Shown: positions 36,148 to 45,513 of the stretch, one piece after another
How positions within the stretch are numbered: position 1 is the first letter of the stretch
Layout: each line of letters begins with the position of its first letter
Origin: Agriotes lineatus
Lineage: Eukaryota > Arthropoda > Insecta > Coleoptera > Elateridae
Assembly (NCBI GenBank): GCA_940337035.1
Contig: CALNHX010001935.1
Span: 124,001-188,000 of the forward strand
Direction: 5' to 3'
DNA: 64,000 nucleotides
Program-made: the position numbers and the translations under genes
Notes under the pieces: model-generated
Database searches by the model: none
What the model was told of the DNA's origin: nothing
The model's input: the letters and a program-made list of their open reading frames with translations, nothing else

Positions 36148-36245
36148 TTCGCGGTTTTATTCGCGGATTTCGCGGAATTTTCGCGGATTGACCCAATTAA
36201 TTCCGCGGTTTGATCTAATTAATTTCGCGGTTTGATCTAATTATT
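36148..36245. repeat. Terminal CGCGG cluster, left arm
   Basis: Six CGCGG cores occur within about 80 bp, the last two inside a 21-22-bp tandem repeat, CGCGGTTTGATCTAATTA. The mirror copy is at about 45251-45348. A position just inside the terminus would suit a binding site for replication or integration proteins, but no function is shown. Confidence 0.6.
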
Positions 36246-36344
36246 CACATATGAAGTTTGATATGTAATTTACATATGTGCTACTGATTAAATTACGCAT
36301 TAGATTTTTTAATTTGCTTCTGGAATTACGCGTCGGACTTCGGC

Positions 36345-36452
36345 GGCCATCTTGGATTTCTGGCGGGAATATTTGAAATTTGAATTTTTTCCGATTTTTT
36401 TTCTAAGTTCCATTATTTGAATTTAAATCTCCCGGGGTGTCGGCCATCTTGG
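36345..36452 (-). promoter_or_regulatory. Paired YY1/Pho-like sites, left arm
   Basis: CCAAGATGGCC on the minus strand at 36345-36355 and again at 36442-36452. This matches the known YY1/Pleiohomeotic core (AAGATGGC). The mirror sites lie at 45044-45054 and 45141-45151. A TTCCCGCC motif lies between them. Function is untested. Confidence 0.35.
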
Positions 36453-36607
36453 TGCGCGCGCACTTCTCACGGCGGTTGTTTTTAAATTTGAATTTTCGCG
36501 GAAATATTTGAAATTGAAACTGGTGGATCTATCTCGCTCTTCGAAGCTGCTGTCTCTCTCTTGCATTCACTCGCGGAAATATTTAAATTTAAAAAAAGCT
36601 ATTTGCG

Positions 36608-36693
36608 TCGGACCCGAGTGGGAATCGAACCCTCTACGTTTGCATACACATTGGGCTCACATCGATCGATGCCTCTAGACCACGGGGCGGTAC
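36608..36693 (-). ncRNA. tRNA-like Pol III unit, left arm
   Basis: Contains an A-box-like TGGTCTAGAGGC and a B box GGTTCGATTCC, followed on the minus strand by a T7 run (about 36591-36597). The acceptor strands pair poorly and no clear anticodon arm exists, so it is probably a tRNA pseudogene or tRNA-derived transcription unit. An identical copy lies in the other arm. Confidence 0.4.
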
Positions 36694-37704
36694 GGGATTT
36701 AAAGGGTTTGAACGAAACGCCATTTCGCAGCTCTACAGTCACGCCGCTCGAATTTTAAACAACTTATTTTTTCGAAAATTTAAATTTTAAGAACTGAAAT
36801 GTGTAGCTTGATGTGATTAAAGGTATATGCAATTTTTAAAAAATTGACTTCGCCCGCGATTTCGTCATAATTAATTATTTTATTTTTATCGTTAGGCCCG
36901 GTATTACAAAACAGCCAGTGAAAGTTTGCACTTCGGATTCTGCGAATATAGTCCTGAAATAGTTTAAAAATATACTCAAAAATGAATTACTTATTTTATA
37001 TAGCGAGATCATAATTACGCGGCGGTTATTTTCAATTTTCAACATAAAATGTGTAATTATTCGCAATGGTTTTTGCAGCACAGACAATGGAATTTGCTAT
37101 GATATCACCGACTCTGTAGAACTTTCTATTTCGTCATCCTCAAATGGCTTAACCGGTCGCATATTTGAGTTCGCTAGATGGCACAACGCGGACCTGGAAT
37201 GCCGGGCTCTGATTGGTCGCCAACTTCGTGTCCTTCTTGAATGACGTTTGAATTTGAACCGATGATTCTTATTAGTTTTAATTTTATTGTAATCTTTTTT
37301 TACTTACGTAAGTGCACTTGTGGCATATTAGCACCAATAAATATCTATCTATCTATAGATAAACAGACAAGATTTACCCTGTTTTGGTGTTAAGAAATCA
37401 TCCGATTCAGAAACTACTTAAGCTGAATTGTATGAAACAATAAATAAGTAGTTATACTTATTTATTATTTTGAATTTCGTTGTCTTTTAATACGTGTTGG
37501 AGTCGCTGCTTATATTATTTTCTTGCAAAGCTACTGCAGTTTGTGTTGATGTACTTTAAAAGATCTATGAAAATTTATTTTTGTTATAACCTAAATTTTG
37601 TTTTCAATTGTATTATGTTCATATTATTTTTGGAATGTTTTAGCGTTAATATATGAGTGACTTAACAAATATTTGTCCGTTATTTTAATTTTTAAAAAAG
37701 CTTC

Positions 37705-37792
37705 CTGCGATGTCCCATGGCTGGAGTCGAACCAGCGATCACAGCAAAAAATTTCCATTAAACGATGCTAGTTACAGTTTAAAAAGGACAGA
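37705..37792 (-). ncRNA. Second tRNA-like Pol III unit, left arm
   Basis: Minus-strand GCTGG TTCGACT CCAGC forms a perfect T-arm with B box GGTTCGACTCC. An A-box-like TAGCATCGTTTAATGG precedes it, and TTTTTT follows at about 37696. A canonical acceptor and anticodon arm are not convincing. The mirror copy is at about 43704-43791. Confidence 0.35.
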
Positions 37793-37978
37793 CCAGATCT
37801 AAAAGAACACGAGTTGATGTCGAGACTAGAGAGAGAGATCCGGCAACAATGTACCTATTCAGAAAATATAACCTTAAACTGAAAACAACCTAACCTAGCA
37901 GAAAAAGTGTCAGTTTGCATTAGGGGAGTTTAGTTGCCGCAGAGGTACTGCCAACAAAATTACTAGATGGTCATACAG

Positions 37979-38320
37979 CATCTCACATAAATTTTCACAA
38001 AAATCGGCATCATGTCATATAAATTATACAAAAACTGTCATCATGTCACTTGAAATTATATAAAAAACGACATTTTTACTAAAAACACGACAAAAATTGA
38101 ACAAAAATCACACAATTACAAGCCATCTCACATAAATTTTCACAAAAATCGACATCATGTCATATAAATTATACAAAAACTGTCATCATGTCACTTGAAA
38201 TTATACAAAAAACGACATTTTTACTAAACACACCACGAAAATTGAACAAAAATCACGCAATTACACGCCATCTCACATAAATTTTTACAAAAATCGACAT
38301 CATGTTACATAAACTATGCA
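37979..38320. repeat. 145-bp tandem repeat, left arm
   Basis: CATCTCACATAAATTTTCAC begins at 37979, 38124 and (slightly changed) 38269, an exact 145-bp period with a partial third unit. The mirror copy is at about 43175-43517. AT-rich and non-coding. Confidence 0.75.
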
Positions 38321-39165
38321 TAATTTTGCAAATGTTTTACACTTTTTATAAAATGCATCGCTCAAAATTAAAAGAAATAGCAATTTCATTGAAAAAATCT
38401 ACTACCACAATCATTTCGATAAACAAAATTCAAAAAATCTTATACTTTTGACGGGAATATATGTTAGTTGACCACAAATTAACATAATTTTTAAATAAAA
38501 ACGCGCAATTCGTTGAAAAAAATATTCTGACACCACCAAAACACGCAATTTCATTGAAAAATATATATATGTTGTCCACAAATTAACATAAATTGAATAA
38601 AAACACGTAATTTTGTTGAAAAAATGTTCTGGCTGTAAATAATTTTGCAAATGTTTTACACTTTTTATAAAATGCACCGCTCAAAATTAAAAGAAATAGC
38701 AATTTCATTGAAAAATCTACTAACACAATCATTTCGATAAACAAAATTCAAAAAATCTTATACTTTTGACGGAAATATATGTATGTTGACCACAAATTAA
38801 CATAATTTTTAAATAAAAACGCGCAATTCGTTGAAAAAAAAATATTCTGACACCACCAAAACACGCAATTTCATTGAAAAATATATATATGTTGTCCACA
38901 AATTAACATAAATTTGAATAAAAACACGTAATTTTGTTGAAAAAATGTTCTGGCCCCGTCATTTCACTTAAAATTTTACAAAACTGCCATCATAACACTT
39001 GAAATTATACAAAATATATGTATGTTTATCACAAATTAACATAAACCTGAATAAAACACACGATTTCGTTGAAAAATTTGCAAATGTTTTACACTTTTTA
39101 TAAAATGTGTCGCTCAAAATTAAAAGAAATCACAATTTTTAAATTATATCACGCCATTATGAAAT
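38321..39165. repeat. 319-bp tandem repeat, left arm
   Basis: TAATTTTGCAAATGTTTTAC begins at 38321 and 38640, a 319-bp period, with a partial unit near 39075. Short open frames here (38411-38677 and its mirror 42818-43084) are chance frames in the repeat. Confidence 0.7.
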
Positions 39166-39485
39166 CGTAGATTGATTTTTTTGAAATTTTACACTTTGTA
39201 ACTGTAAAATAACTTCAAATACTAATATTTTAGCTTTAGATTTTGTAATTATTGCAGATTCGTGAAAAACAAAAGCAGAGTAGAAATAAAAAACACAAAC
39301 ACTTTGTAATAAACAAATATATTGTTCTTATTTCGTATAATACTTAATAATATAAATATAAATGTACAGCAGAATGTCTTATTTCTAAAAATTCGCTAGC
39401 AATTTACAAAACTGTAGTTTGAGGTGCACGACATTTCAAATTAAAAAGACTGCAAGTAATAAAATCAGAATTTCATTGTGTAATT

Positions 39486-40253
39486 TTAAAGTTTAAGATG
39501 CACCCAATCTAGAATTCCCTTCGTTTTTGGTGATGATGACATCTGCCTTAGAGGCGTTTTTCTAACGGCCCTTTTTTGGAGGCGTTTCCTTATCGATGTT
39601 CTTCTGACTGAACCTTTTTGATGTGGACTTGGATGAGTAGCTGGTGTTTTTAATTTATATTCTAAATCAGACTCGCAGTTATCAGTTTCCATTCCGGTTT
39701 TTCCTATAGTACCAGTCAGGGTTGGCTTCTTTTGCTGTTTAGGTTTAGCTAGCAGCACATTAGGAACGTTAAGGTCTTTGATGTAATCAGCAAACTGTAG
39801 GCGTCCGGGTGGATTAATAGTTTTTCGAGGCCGCAGAATGTCGTGAATTAAATCGACTATGTTAGACGCCGGTAAAATTTCACCCTTTATAGTAACGGTG
39901 CCCTTGTGATCCCAGTTCACATCGCTTGAGGTACTCAAAATGCGTAGGAAAACTTCAGCTTTTTTCTTAAAAGTTTTGGGAAGTGTAGATAAAATAACGG
40001 CATTTGATAGGCTGTCACTGGTTGTTTCAATAGGTATTTTGATTGGCTGCCGCGCCTGGTTTGTGAAATGAAGGAATCGTTGTAAAACCTGATTGTACTG
40101 GATCCATTTATCGTGATCAGTTAATTTAGACTTTAAAACTTTTTGCATTTCGTCATCAAGCTGTGATAATATATTTTTCTCCGCATCATCGCCAGACTTA
40201 AGACGTTGGACAAATTCCGGCGATACAATCAACATCTTCCGCTCTTTGTCCAT
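39486..40253 (-). CDS. Palindrome ORF, left copy (255 aa, unknown function)
   Basis: Mirror copy of the ORF at 41242-42009, differing by one residue near the C-terminus (MSSSPK here, MSSTPK in the other arm). The start is the ATG at 40251-40253 (MDKERKML), because the open frame upstream of it reads through the tRNA-Leu gene. No stops or frameshifts. The near identity of two intact copies points to recent duplication, gene conversion between the arms, or selection. See the right copy for the protein description. Confidence 0.65.
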   Translation of the reverse strand: MDKERKMLIVSPEFVQRLKSGDDAEKNILSQLDDEMQKVLKSKLTDHDKWIQYNQVLQRFLHFTNQARQPIKIPIETTSDSLSNAVILSTLPKTFKKKAEVFLRILSTSSDVNWDHKGTVTIKGEILPASNIVDLIHDILRPRKTINPPGRLQFADYIKDLNVPNVLLAKPKQQKKPTLTGTIGKTGMETDNCESDLEYKLKTPATHPSPHQKGSVRRTSIRKRLQKRAVRKTPLRQMSSSPKTKGILDWVHLKL

Positions 40254-40350
40254 TTTAGTCGAAAAGGAGCTCAGTCGTTTGTTCTGGTAGAGCCGTCGTG
40301 AATAAACTAGCTTAAAATCAAGACTTTCATAATAAATATATAAAAAAATA

Positions 40351-40432
40351 TGACAGGTACGGGAATCGAACCCGTATTCTCTCTCGAGATCAGAACTTGA
40401 ATCTGACGCCTTAACCATTCGGCCAACCTGCC
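40351..40432 (-). tRNA. tRNA-Leu (CAA), left arm
   Basis: 82 nt, identical mirror of the copy at 41063-41144. Acceptor GGCAGGT pairs with ACCTGTC (one G-U), anticodon stem TCAGA/TCTGA has loop TTCAAGT (anticodon CAA), a long variable arm is present as in Leu tRNAs, and the T-arm is ACGGG TTCGATT CCCGT. Boxes A and B are intact and a T7 run follows on the minus strand. Confidence 0.85.
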
Positions 40433-40543
40433 TCCCTATATAAACGAGCACTCTCTGCATAATTAAGAAAAACATATAGTTTAAAAAGCCTTCTGCATGC
40501 AATTTCAAACAATATTTCATATAAATTAAGCCATGTACAAATT

Positions 40544-40950
40544 TCTAAATCGGTTTTGATATATATTTTATCGAAAGACTTGACCCTCAGCTACCGTTTT
40601 ATTATTTGTCGTGATTCGTCATCGATGAATTTTACAAGTGCCAGCCTGTCTGCTGTGTGACGTACGTAATGTATCCACCCCTTTTTATTTTAAAATTCTA
40701 TAAAAACAGAGGCCCGACTGATGCCGCACTAACACGTTTTAAACCATTGTACTCTGTTACCTGATGCGGCAGCAGTTTGGACCTCTGATTTTATAGAATT
40801 TTAAAATAAAAAGGTATGGAAACATTGCGTGCGTCACATCGCAGGCAGGATGGCACTTGTAAAATTCAGCGATGACGCATCACGACAAATAATAAAACGG
40901 CAGCTGAGGCTCAAGTCTTTCGATAAAATATATATCAAAACCTGATTAAG
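40544..40950. other. Diverged centre of the palindrome
   Basis: The two halves still pair (for example GAGG...CTGATGCCGC against its mirror) but with many mismatches and small gaps, unlike the arms outside. The innermost roughly 30 bp around 40735-40765 does not pair. It lies between the divergently transcribed tRNA genes. No ORF. Confidence 0.7.
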
Positions 40951-41062
40951 AAATTTGTACATGGCTTAATTTATATGAAATATTGTTTGAAATTGCATGC
41001 AGAAGGCTTTTTAAACTATATGTTTTTCTTAATTATGCAGAGAGTGCTCGTTTATATAGGGA

Positions 41063-41144
41063 GGCAGGTTGGCCGAATGGTTAAGGCGTCAGATTCAAGT
41101 TCTGATCTCGAGAGAGAATACGGGTTCGATTCCCGTACCTGTCA
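41063..41144 (+). tRNA. tRNA-Leu (CAA), right arm
   Basis: A cloverleaf can be drawn with no mismatch: acceptor GGCAGGT/ACCTGTC plus discriminator A, D-stem GCC/GGC with loop GAATGGTTAA, anticodon stem TCAGA/TCTGA with loop TTCAAGT (CAA, reads UUG Leu), a variable arm with TCTC/GAGA pairing, T-arm ACGGG TTCGATT CCCGT. A run of seven T (41146-41152) is a Pol III terminator. It ends 97 nt before the ATG of the downstream ORF and points the same way, outward from the palindrome centre. Whether it is charged and used is unknown. Confidence 0.88.
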
Positions 41145-41241
41145 TATTTTTTTATATATTTATTATGAAAGTCTTGATTTTAAGCTAGTTTATTCACGAC
41201 GGCTCTACCAGAACAAACGACTGAGCTCCTTTTCGACTAAA

Positions 41242-42009
41242 ATGGACAAAGAGCGGAAGATGTTGATTGTATCGCCGGAATTTGTCCAACGTCTTAAGTC
41301 TGGCGATGATGCGGAGAAAAATATATTATCACAGCTTGATGACGAAATGCAAAAAGTTTTAAAGTCTAAATTAACTGATCACGATAAATGGATCCAGTAC
41401 AATCAGGTTTTACAACGATTCCTTCATTTCACAAACCAGGCGCGGCAGCCAATCAAAATACCTATTGAAACAACCAGTGACAGCCTATCAAATGCCGTTA
41501 TTTTATCTACACTTCCCAAAACTTTTAAGAAAAAAGCTGAAGTTTTCCTACGCATTTTGAGTACCTCAAGCGATGTGAACTGGGATCACAAGGGCACCGT
41601 TACTATAAAGGGTGAAATTTTACCGGCGTCTAACATAGTCGATTTAATTCACGACATTCTGCGGCCTCGAAAAACTATTAATCCACCCGGACGCCTACAG
41701 TTTGCTGATTACATCAAAGACCTTAACGTTCCTAATGTGCTGCTAGCTAAACCTAAACAGCAAAAGAAGCCAACCCTGACTGGTACTATAGGAAAAACCG
41801 GAATGGAAACTGATAACTGCGAGTCTGATTTAGAATATAAATTAAAAACACCAGCTACTCATCCAAGTCCACATCAAAAAGGTTCAGTCAGAAGAACATC
41901 GATAAGGAAACGCCTCCAAAAAAGGGCCGTTAGAAAAACGCCTCTAAGGCAGATGTCATCAACACCAAAAACGAAGGGAATTCTAGATTGGGTGCATCTT
42001 AAACTTTAA
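41242..42009 (+). CDS. Palindrome ORF, right copy (255 aa, unknown function)
   Basis: I do not recognise this protein with confidence. It starts MDKERKMLIVSPEFVQRL; an upstream in-frame ATG at 40975 is rejected because that frame translates the tRNA gene. The N-terminal two-thirds looks globular and helical: LSQLDDEMQKVL, then YNQVLQRFLHF, then ILPASNIVDLIHDILRP and LQFADYIKDLNVPNVLL. The C-terminal 80 residues are basic and low complexity (SVRRTSIRKRLQKRAVRKTP), suggesting nucleic-acid binding. No signal peptide, membrane segment or catalytic motif is seen. The LDDEM...YNQVLQR pattern faintly recalls small proteins carried by Polinton-like elements, but that is an impression only. It follows the tRNA-Leu gene in the same orientation, and a near-identical copy lies in the other arm. 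Confidence 0.65.
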   Translation: MDKERKMLIVSPEFVQRLKSGDDAEKNILSQLDDEMQKVLKSKLTDHDKWIQYNQVLQRFLHFTNQARQPIKIPIETTSDSLSNAVILSTLPKTFKKKAEVFLRILSTSSDVNWDHKGTVTIKGEILPASNIVDLIHDILRPRKTINPPGRLQFADYIKDLNVPNVLLAKPKQQKKPTLTGTIGKTGMETDNCESDLEYKLKTPATHPSPHQKGSVRRTSIRKRLQKRAVRKTPLRQMSSTPKTKGILDWVHLKL

Positions 42010-42329
42010 AATTACACAATGAAATTCTGATTTTATTACTTGCAGTCTTTTTAATTTGAAATGTCGTGCACCTCAAACTACAGTTTTGTAAATTGCTAGC
42101 GAATTTTTAGAAATAAGACATTCTGCTGTACATTTATATTTATATTATTAAGTATTATACGAAATAAGAACAATATATTTGTTTATTACAAAGTGTTTGT
42201 GTTTTTTATTTCTACTCTGCTTTTGTTTTTCACGAATCTGCAATAATTACAAAATCTAAAGCTAAAATATTAGTATTTGAAGTTATTTTACAGTTACAAA
42301 GTGTAAAATTTCAAAAAAATCAATCTACG

Positions 42330-43175
42330 ATTTCATAATGGCGTGATATAATTTAAAAATTGTGATTTCTTTTAATTTTGAGCGACACATTTTATAAAAA
42401 GTGTAAAACATTTGCAAATTTTTCAACGAAATCGTGTGTTTTATTCAGGTTTATGTTAATTTGTGATAAACATACATATATTTTGTATAATTTCAAGTGT
42501 TATGATGGCAGTTTTGTAAAATTTTAAGTGAAATGACGGGGCCAGAACATTTTTTCAACAAAATTACGTGTTTTTATTCAAATTTATGTTAATTTGTGGA
42601 CAACATATATATATTTTTCAATGAAATTGCGTGTTTTGGTGGTGTCAGAATATTTTTTTTTCAACGAATTGCGCGTTTTTATTTAAAAATTATGTTAATT
42701 TGTGGTCAACATACATATATTTCCGTCAAAAGTATAAGATTTTTTGAATTTTGTTTATCGAAATGATTGTGTTAGTAGATTTTTCAATGAAATTGCTATT
42801 TCTTTTAATTTTGAGCCGTGCATTTTATAAAAAGTGTAAAACATTTGCAAAATTATTTACAGCCAGAACATTTTTTCAACAAAATTACGTGTTTTTATTC
42901 AATTTATGTTAATTTGTGGACAACATATATATATTTTTCAATGAAATTGCGTGTTTTGGTGGTGTCAGAATATTTTTTTCAACGAATTGCGCGTTTTTAT
43001 TTAAAAATTATGTTAATTTGTGGTCAACTAACATATATTCCCGTCAAAAGTATAAGATTTTTTGAATTTTGTTTATCGAAATGATTGTGGTAGTAGATTT
43101 TTTCAATGAAATTGCTATTTCTTTTAATTTTGAGCGATGCATTTTATAAAAAGTGTAAAACATTTGCAAAATTAT
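42330..43175. repeat. 319-bp tandem repeat, right arm
   Basis: Mirror image of the left-arm array at 38321-39165. GTAAAACATTTGCAAAATTA recurs with a 319-bp period. Non-coding. Confidence 0.7.
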
Positions 43176-43517
43176 GCATAGTTTATGTAACATGATGTCG
43201 ATTTTTGTAAAAATTTATGTGAGATGGCGTGTAATTGCGTGATTTTTGTTCAATTTTCGTGGTGTGTTTAGTAAAAATGTCGTTTTTTGTATAATTTCAA
43301 GTGACATGATGACAGTTTTTGTATAATTTATATGACATGATGTCGATTTTTGTGAAAATTTATGTGAGATGGCTTGTAATTGTGTGATTTTTGTTCAATT
43401 TTCGTCGTGTGTTTAGTAAAAATGTCGTTTTTTATATAATTTCAAGTGACATGATGACAGTTTTTGTATAATTTATATGACATGATGTCGATTTTTGTGA
43501 AAATTTATGTGAGATGC
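43176..43517. repeat. 145-bp tandem repeat, right arm
   Basis: Mirror image of the left-arm array at 37979-38320. GTGAAAATTTATGTGAGATG recurs at a 145-bp period. Confidence 0.75.
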
Positions 43518-43703
43518 TGTATGACCATCTAGTAATTTTGTTGGCAGTACCTCTGCGGCAACTAAACTCCCCTAATGCAAACTGACACTTTTTCTGCTAG
43601 GTTAGGTTGTTTTCAGTTTAAGGTTATATTTTCTGAATAGGTACATTGTTGCCGGATCTCTCTCTCTAGTCTCGACATCAACTCGTGTTCTTTTAGATCT
43701 GGT

Positions 43704-43791
43704 CTGTCCTTTTTAAACTGTAACTAGCATCGTTTAATGGAAATTTTTTGCTGTGATCGCTGGTTCGACTCCAGCCATGGGACATCGCAGG
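43704..43791 (+). ncRNA. Second tRNA-like Pol III unit, right arm
   Basis: Mirror of 37705-37792. Perfect T-arm GCTGG TTCGACT CCAGC at about 43759-43775, A-box-like TAGCATCGTTTAATGG at about 43724, and a T6 run at about 43795. TGTCC/GGGACA could form an acceptor. No convincing anticodon. Confidence 0.35.
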
Positions 43792-44802
43792 AAGCTTTTT
43801 TAAAAATTAAAATAACGGACAAATATTTGTTAAGTCACTCATATATTAGCGCTAAAACATTCCAAAAATAATATGAACATAATACAATTGAAAACAAAAT
43901 TTAGGTTATAACAAAAATAAATGTTCATAGATCTTTTAAAGTACATCAACACAAACTGCAGTAGCTTTGCAAGAAAATAATATAAGCAGCGACTCCAACA
44001 CGTATTAAAAGACAACGAAATTCAAAATAATAAATAAGTATAACTACTTATTTATTGTTTCATACAATTCAGCTTAAGTAGTTTCTGAATCGGATGATTT
44101 CTTAACACCAAAACAGGGTAAATCTTGTCTGTTTATCTATAGATAGATAGATATTTATTGGTGCTAATATGCCACAAGTGCACTTACGTAAGTAAAAAAA
44201 AGATTACAATAAAATTAAAACTAATAAGAATCATCGGTTCAAATTCAAACGTCATTCAAGAAGGACACGAAGTTGGCGACCAATCAGAGCCCGGCATTCC
44301 AGGTCCGCGTTGTGCCATCTAGCGAACTCAAATATGCGACCGGTTAAGCCATTTGAGGATGACGAAATAGAAAGTTCTACAGAGTCGGTGATATCATAGC
44401 AAATTCCATTGTCTGTGCTGCAAAAACCATTGCGAATAATTACACATTTTATGTTGAAAATTGAAAATAACCGCCGCGTAATTATGATCTCGCTATATAA
44501 AATAAGTAATTCATTTTTGAGTATATTTTTAAACTATTTCAGGACTATATTCGCAGAATCCGAAGTGCAAACTTTCACTGGCTGTTTTGTAATACCGGGC
44601 CTAACGATAAAAATAAAATAATTAATTATGACGAAATCGCGGGCGAAGTCAATTTTTTAAAAATTGCATATACCTTTAATCACATCAAGCTACACATTTC
44701 AGTTCTTAAAATTTAAATTTTCGAAAAAATAAGTTGTTTAAAATTCGAGCGGCGTGACTGTAGAGCTGCGAAATGGCGTTTCGTTCAAACCCTTTAAATC
44801 CC

Positions 44803-44888
44803 GTACCGCCCCGTGGTCTAGAGGCATCGATCGATGTGAGCCCAATGTGTATGCAAACGTAGAGGGTTCGATTCCCACTCGGGTCCGA
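44803..44888 (+). ncRNA. tRNA-like Pol III unit, right arm
   Basis: Mirror of 36608-36693: TGGTCTAGAGGC, palindromic CATCGATCGATG, B box GGTTCGATTCC, then a T7 run about 10 nt past the 3' end. Probably a tRNA pseudogene. Confidence 0.4.
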
Positions 44889-45513
44889 CGCAAATAGCTT
44901 TTTTTAAATTTAAATATTTCCGCGAGTGAATGCAAGAGAGAGACAGCAGCTTCGAAGAGCGAGATAGATCCACCAGTTTCAATTTCAAATATTTCCGCGA
45001 AAATTCAAATTTAAAAACAACCGCCGTGAGAAGTGCGCGCGCACCAAGATGGCCGACACCCCGGGAGATTTAAATTCAAATAATGGAACTTAGAAAAAAA
45101 ATCGGAAAAAATTCAAATTTCAAATATTCCCGCCAGAAATCCAAGATGGCCGCCGAAGTCCGACGCGTAATTCCAGAAGCAAATTAAAAAATCTAATGCG
45201 TAATTTAATCAGTAGCACATATGTAAATTACATATCAAACTTCATATGTGAATAATTAGATCAAACCGCGAAATTAATTAGATCAAACCGCGGAATTAAT
45301 TGGGTCAATCCGCGAAAATTCCGCGAAATCCGCGAATAAAACCGCGAATTAAGGGGGCGTGGCTTAATCGAATAAAAAGTGGAGGGGGTTTCTCGCCCTG
45401 TTCTACTGATGTTATTTAAAAATAAGCAAATAAAAATAAAAATCAGCGGGTCTCAACGTTTTTTCCAATAGCTGTTCCTAAAATTTTTATCCAGTACTTT
45501 ACGACAGCACTGT

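Larger units (their letters stand above)
36089..45407. mobile_element. Palindromic Polinton-like non-autonomous element
   Basis: The 9319-bp element is an inverted repeat over almost its whole length, centred near 40748. It starts AGTAGAACAGGGCGAGAAAC and ends with the exact complement. The direct repeat GATGTT lies on both sides (36083-36088, 45408-45413), so it inserted as a unit. A 6-bp target duplication, very long inverted repeats and an AG terminus are hallmarks of Polinton/Maverick elements. No PolB, integrase, ATPase or capsid gene is present, so it would depend on enzymes in trans. Each arm holds tRNA-Leu, a 255-codon ORF, two minisatellites and two tRNA-like units, all reading outward. 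The Polinton link is an inference from the ends; no coding homology confirms it. Confidence 0.7.
35152..45512. mobile_element. Old Tc1/mariner-type inverted-repeat element hosting later insertions
   Basis: CAGTGCTTTCGTAAAGTAGT at 35152 is matched, inverted, at 45493-45512 (CAGTGCTGTCGTAAAGTACT read on the minus strand). Pairing continues for about 110 bp to roughly 35262 and 45408. TA lies outside both ends (35150-35151, 45513-45514). The CAGT terminus and TA target fit Tc1/mariner. Two MITEs and the 9.3-kb palindrome lie between the ends and account for nearly all the interior, so the original element was probably a short MITE. Confidence 0.6.

Noticed and set aside
36561..36758. 65-codon ORF and its mirror at 44738-44935 (GIEPSTFAYTLGSH)
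   Set aside because: The frame runs antisense through the tRNA-like unit; the apparent protein motif is the B box read in reverse.
38411..38677. 88-codon ORF and its mirror at 42818-43084
   Set aside because: They lie wholly inside the 319-bp AT-rich tandem repeat and show no protein features.
37979..39165. CRISPR-like array
   Set aside because: The repeats are contiguous 145-bp and 319-bp tandem units without unique spacers, in a eukaryotic transposon.
40975..41241. N-terminal extension of the palindrome ORF from the ATG at 40975 (and its mirror 40254-40520)
   Set aside because: The extension translates the tRNA-Leu gene, so the open frame there is coincidental; the start at 41242 is preferred.
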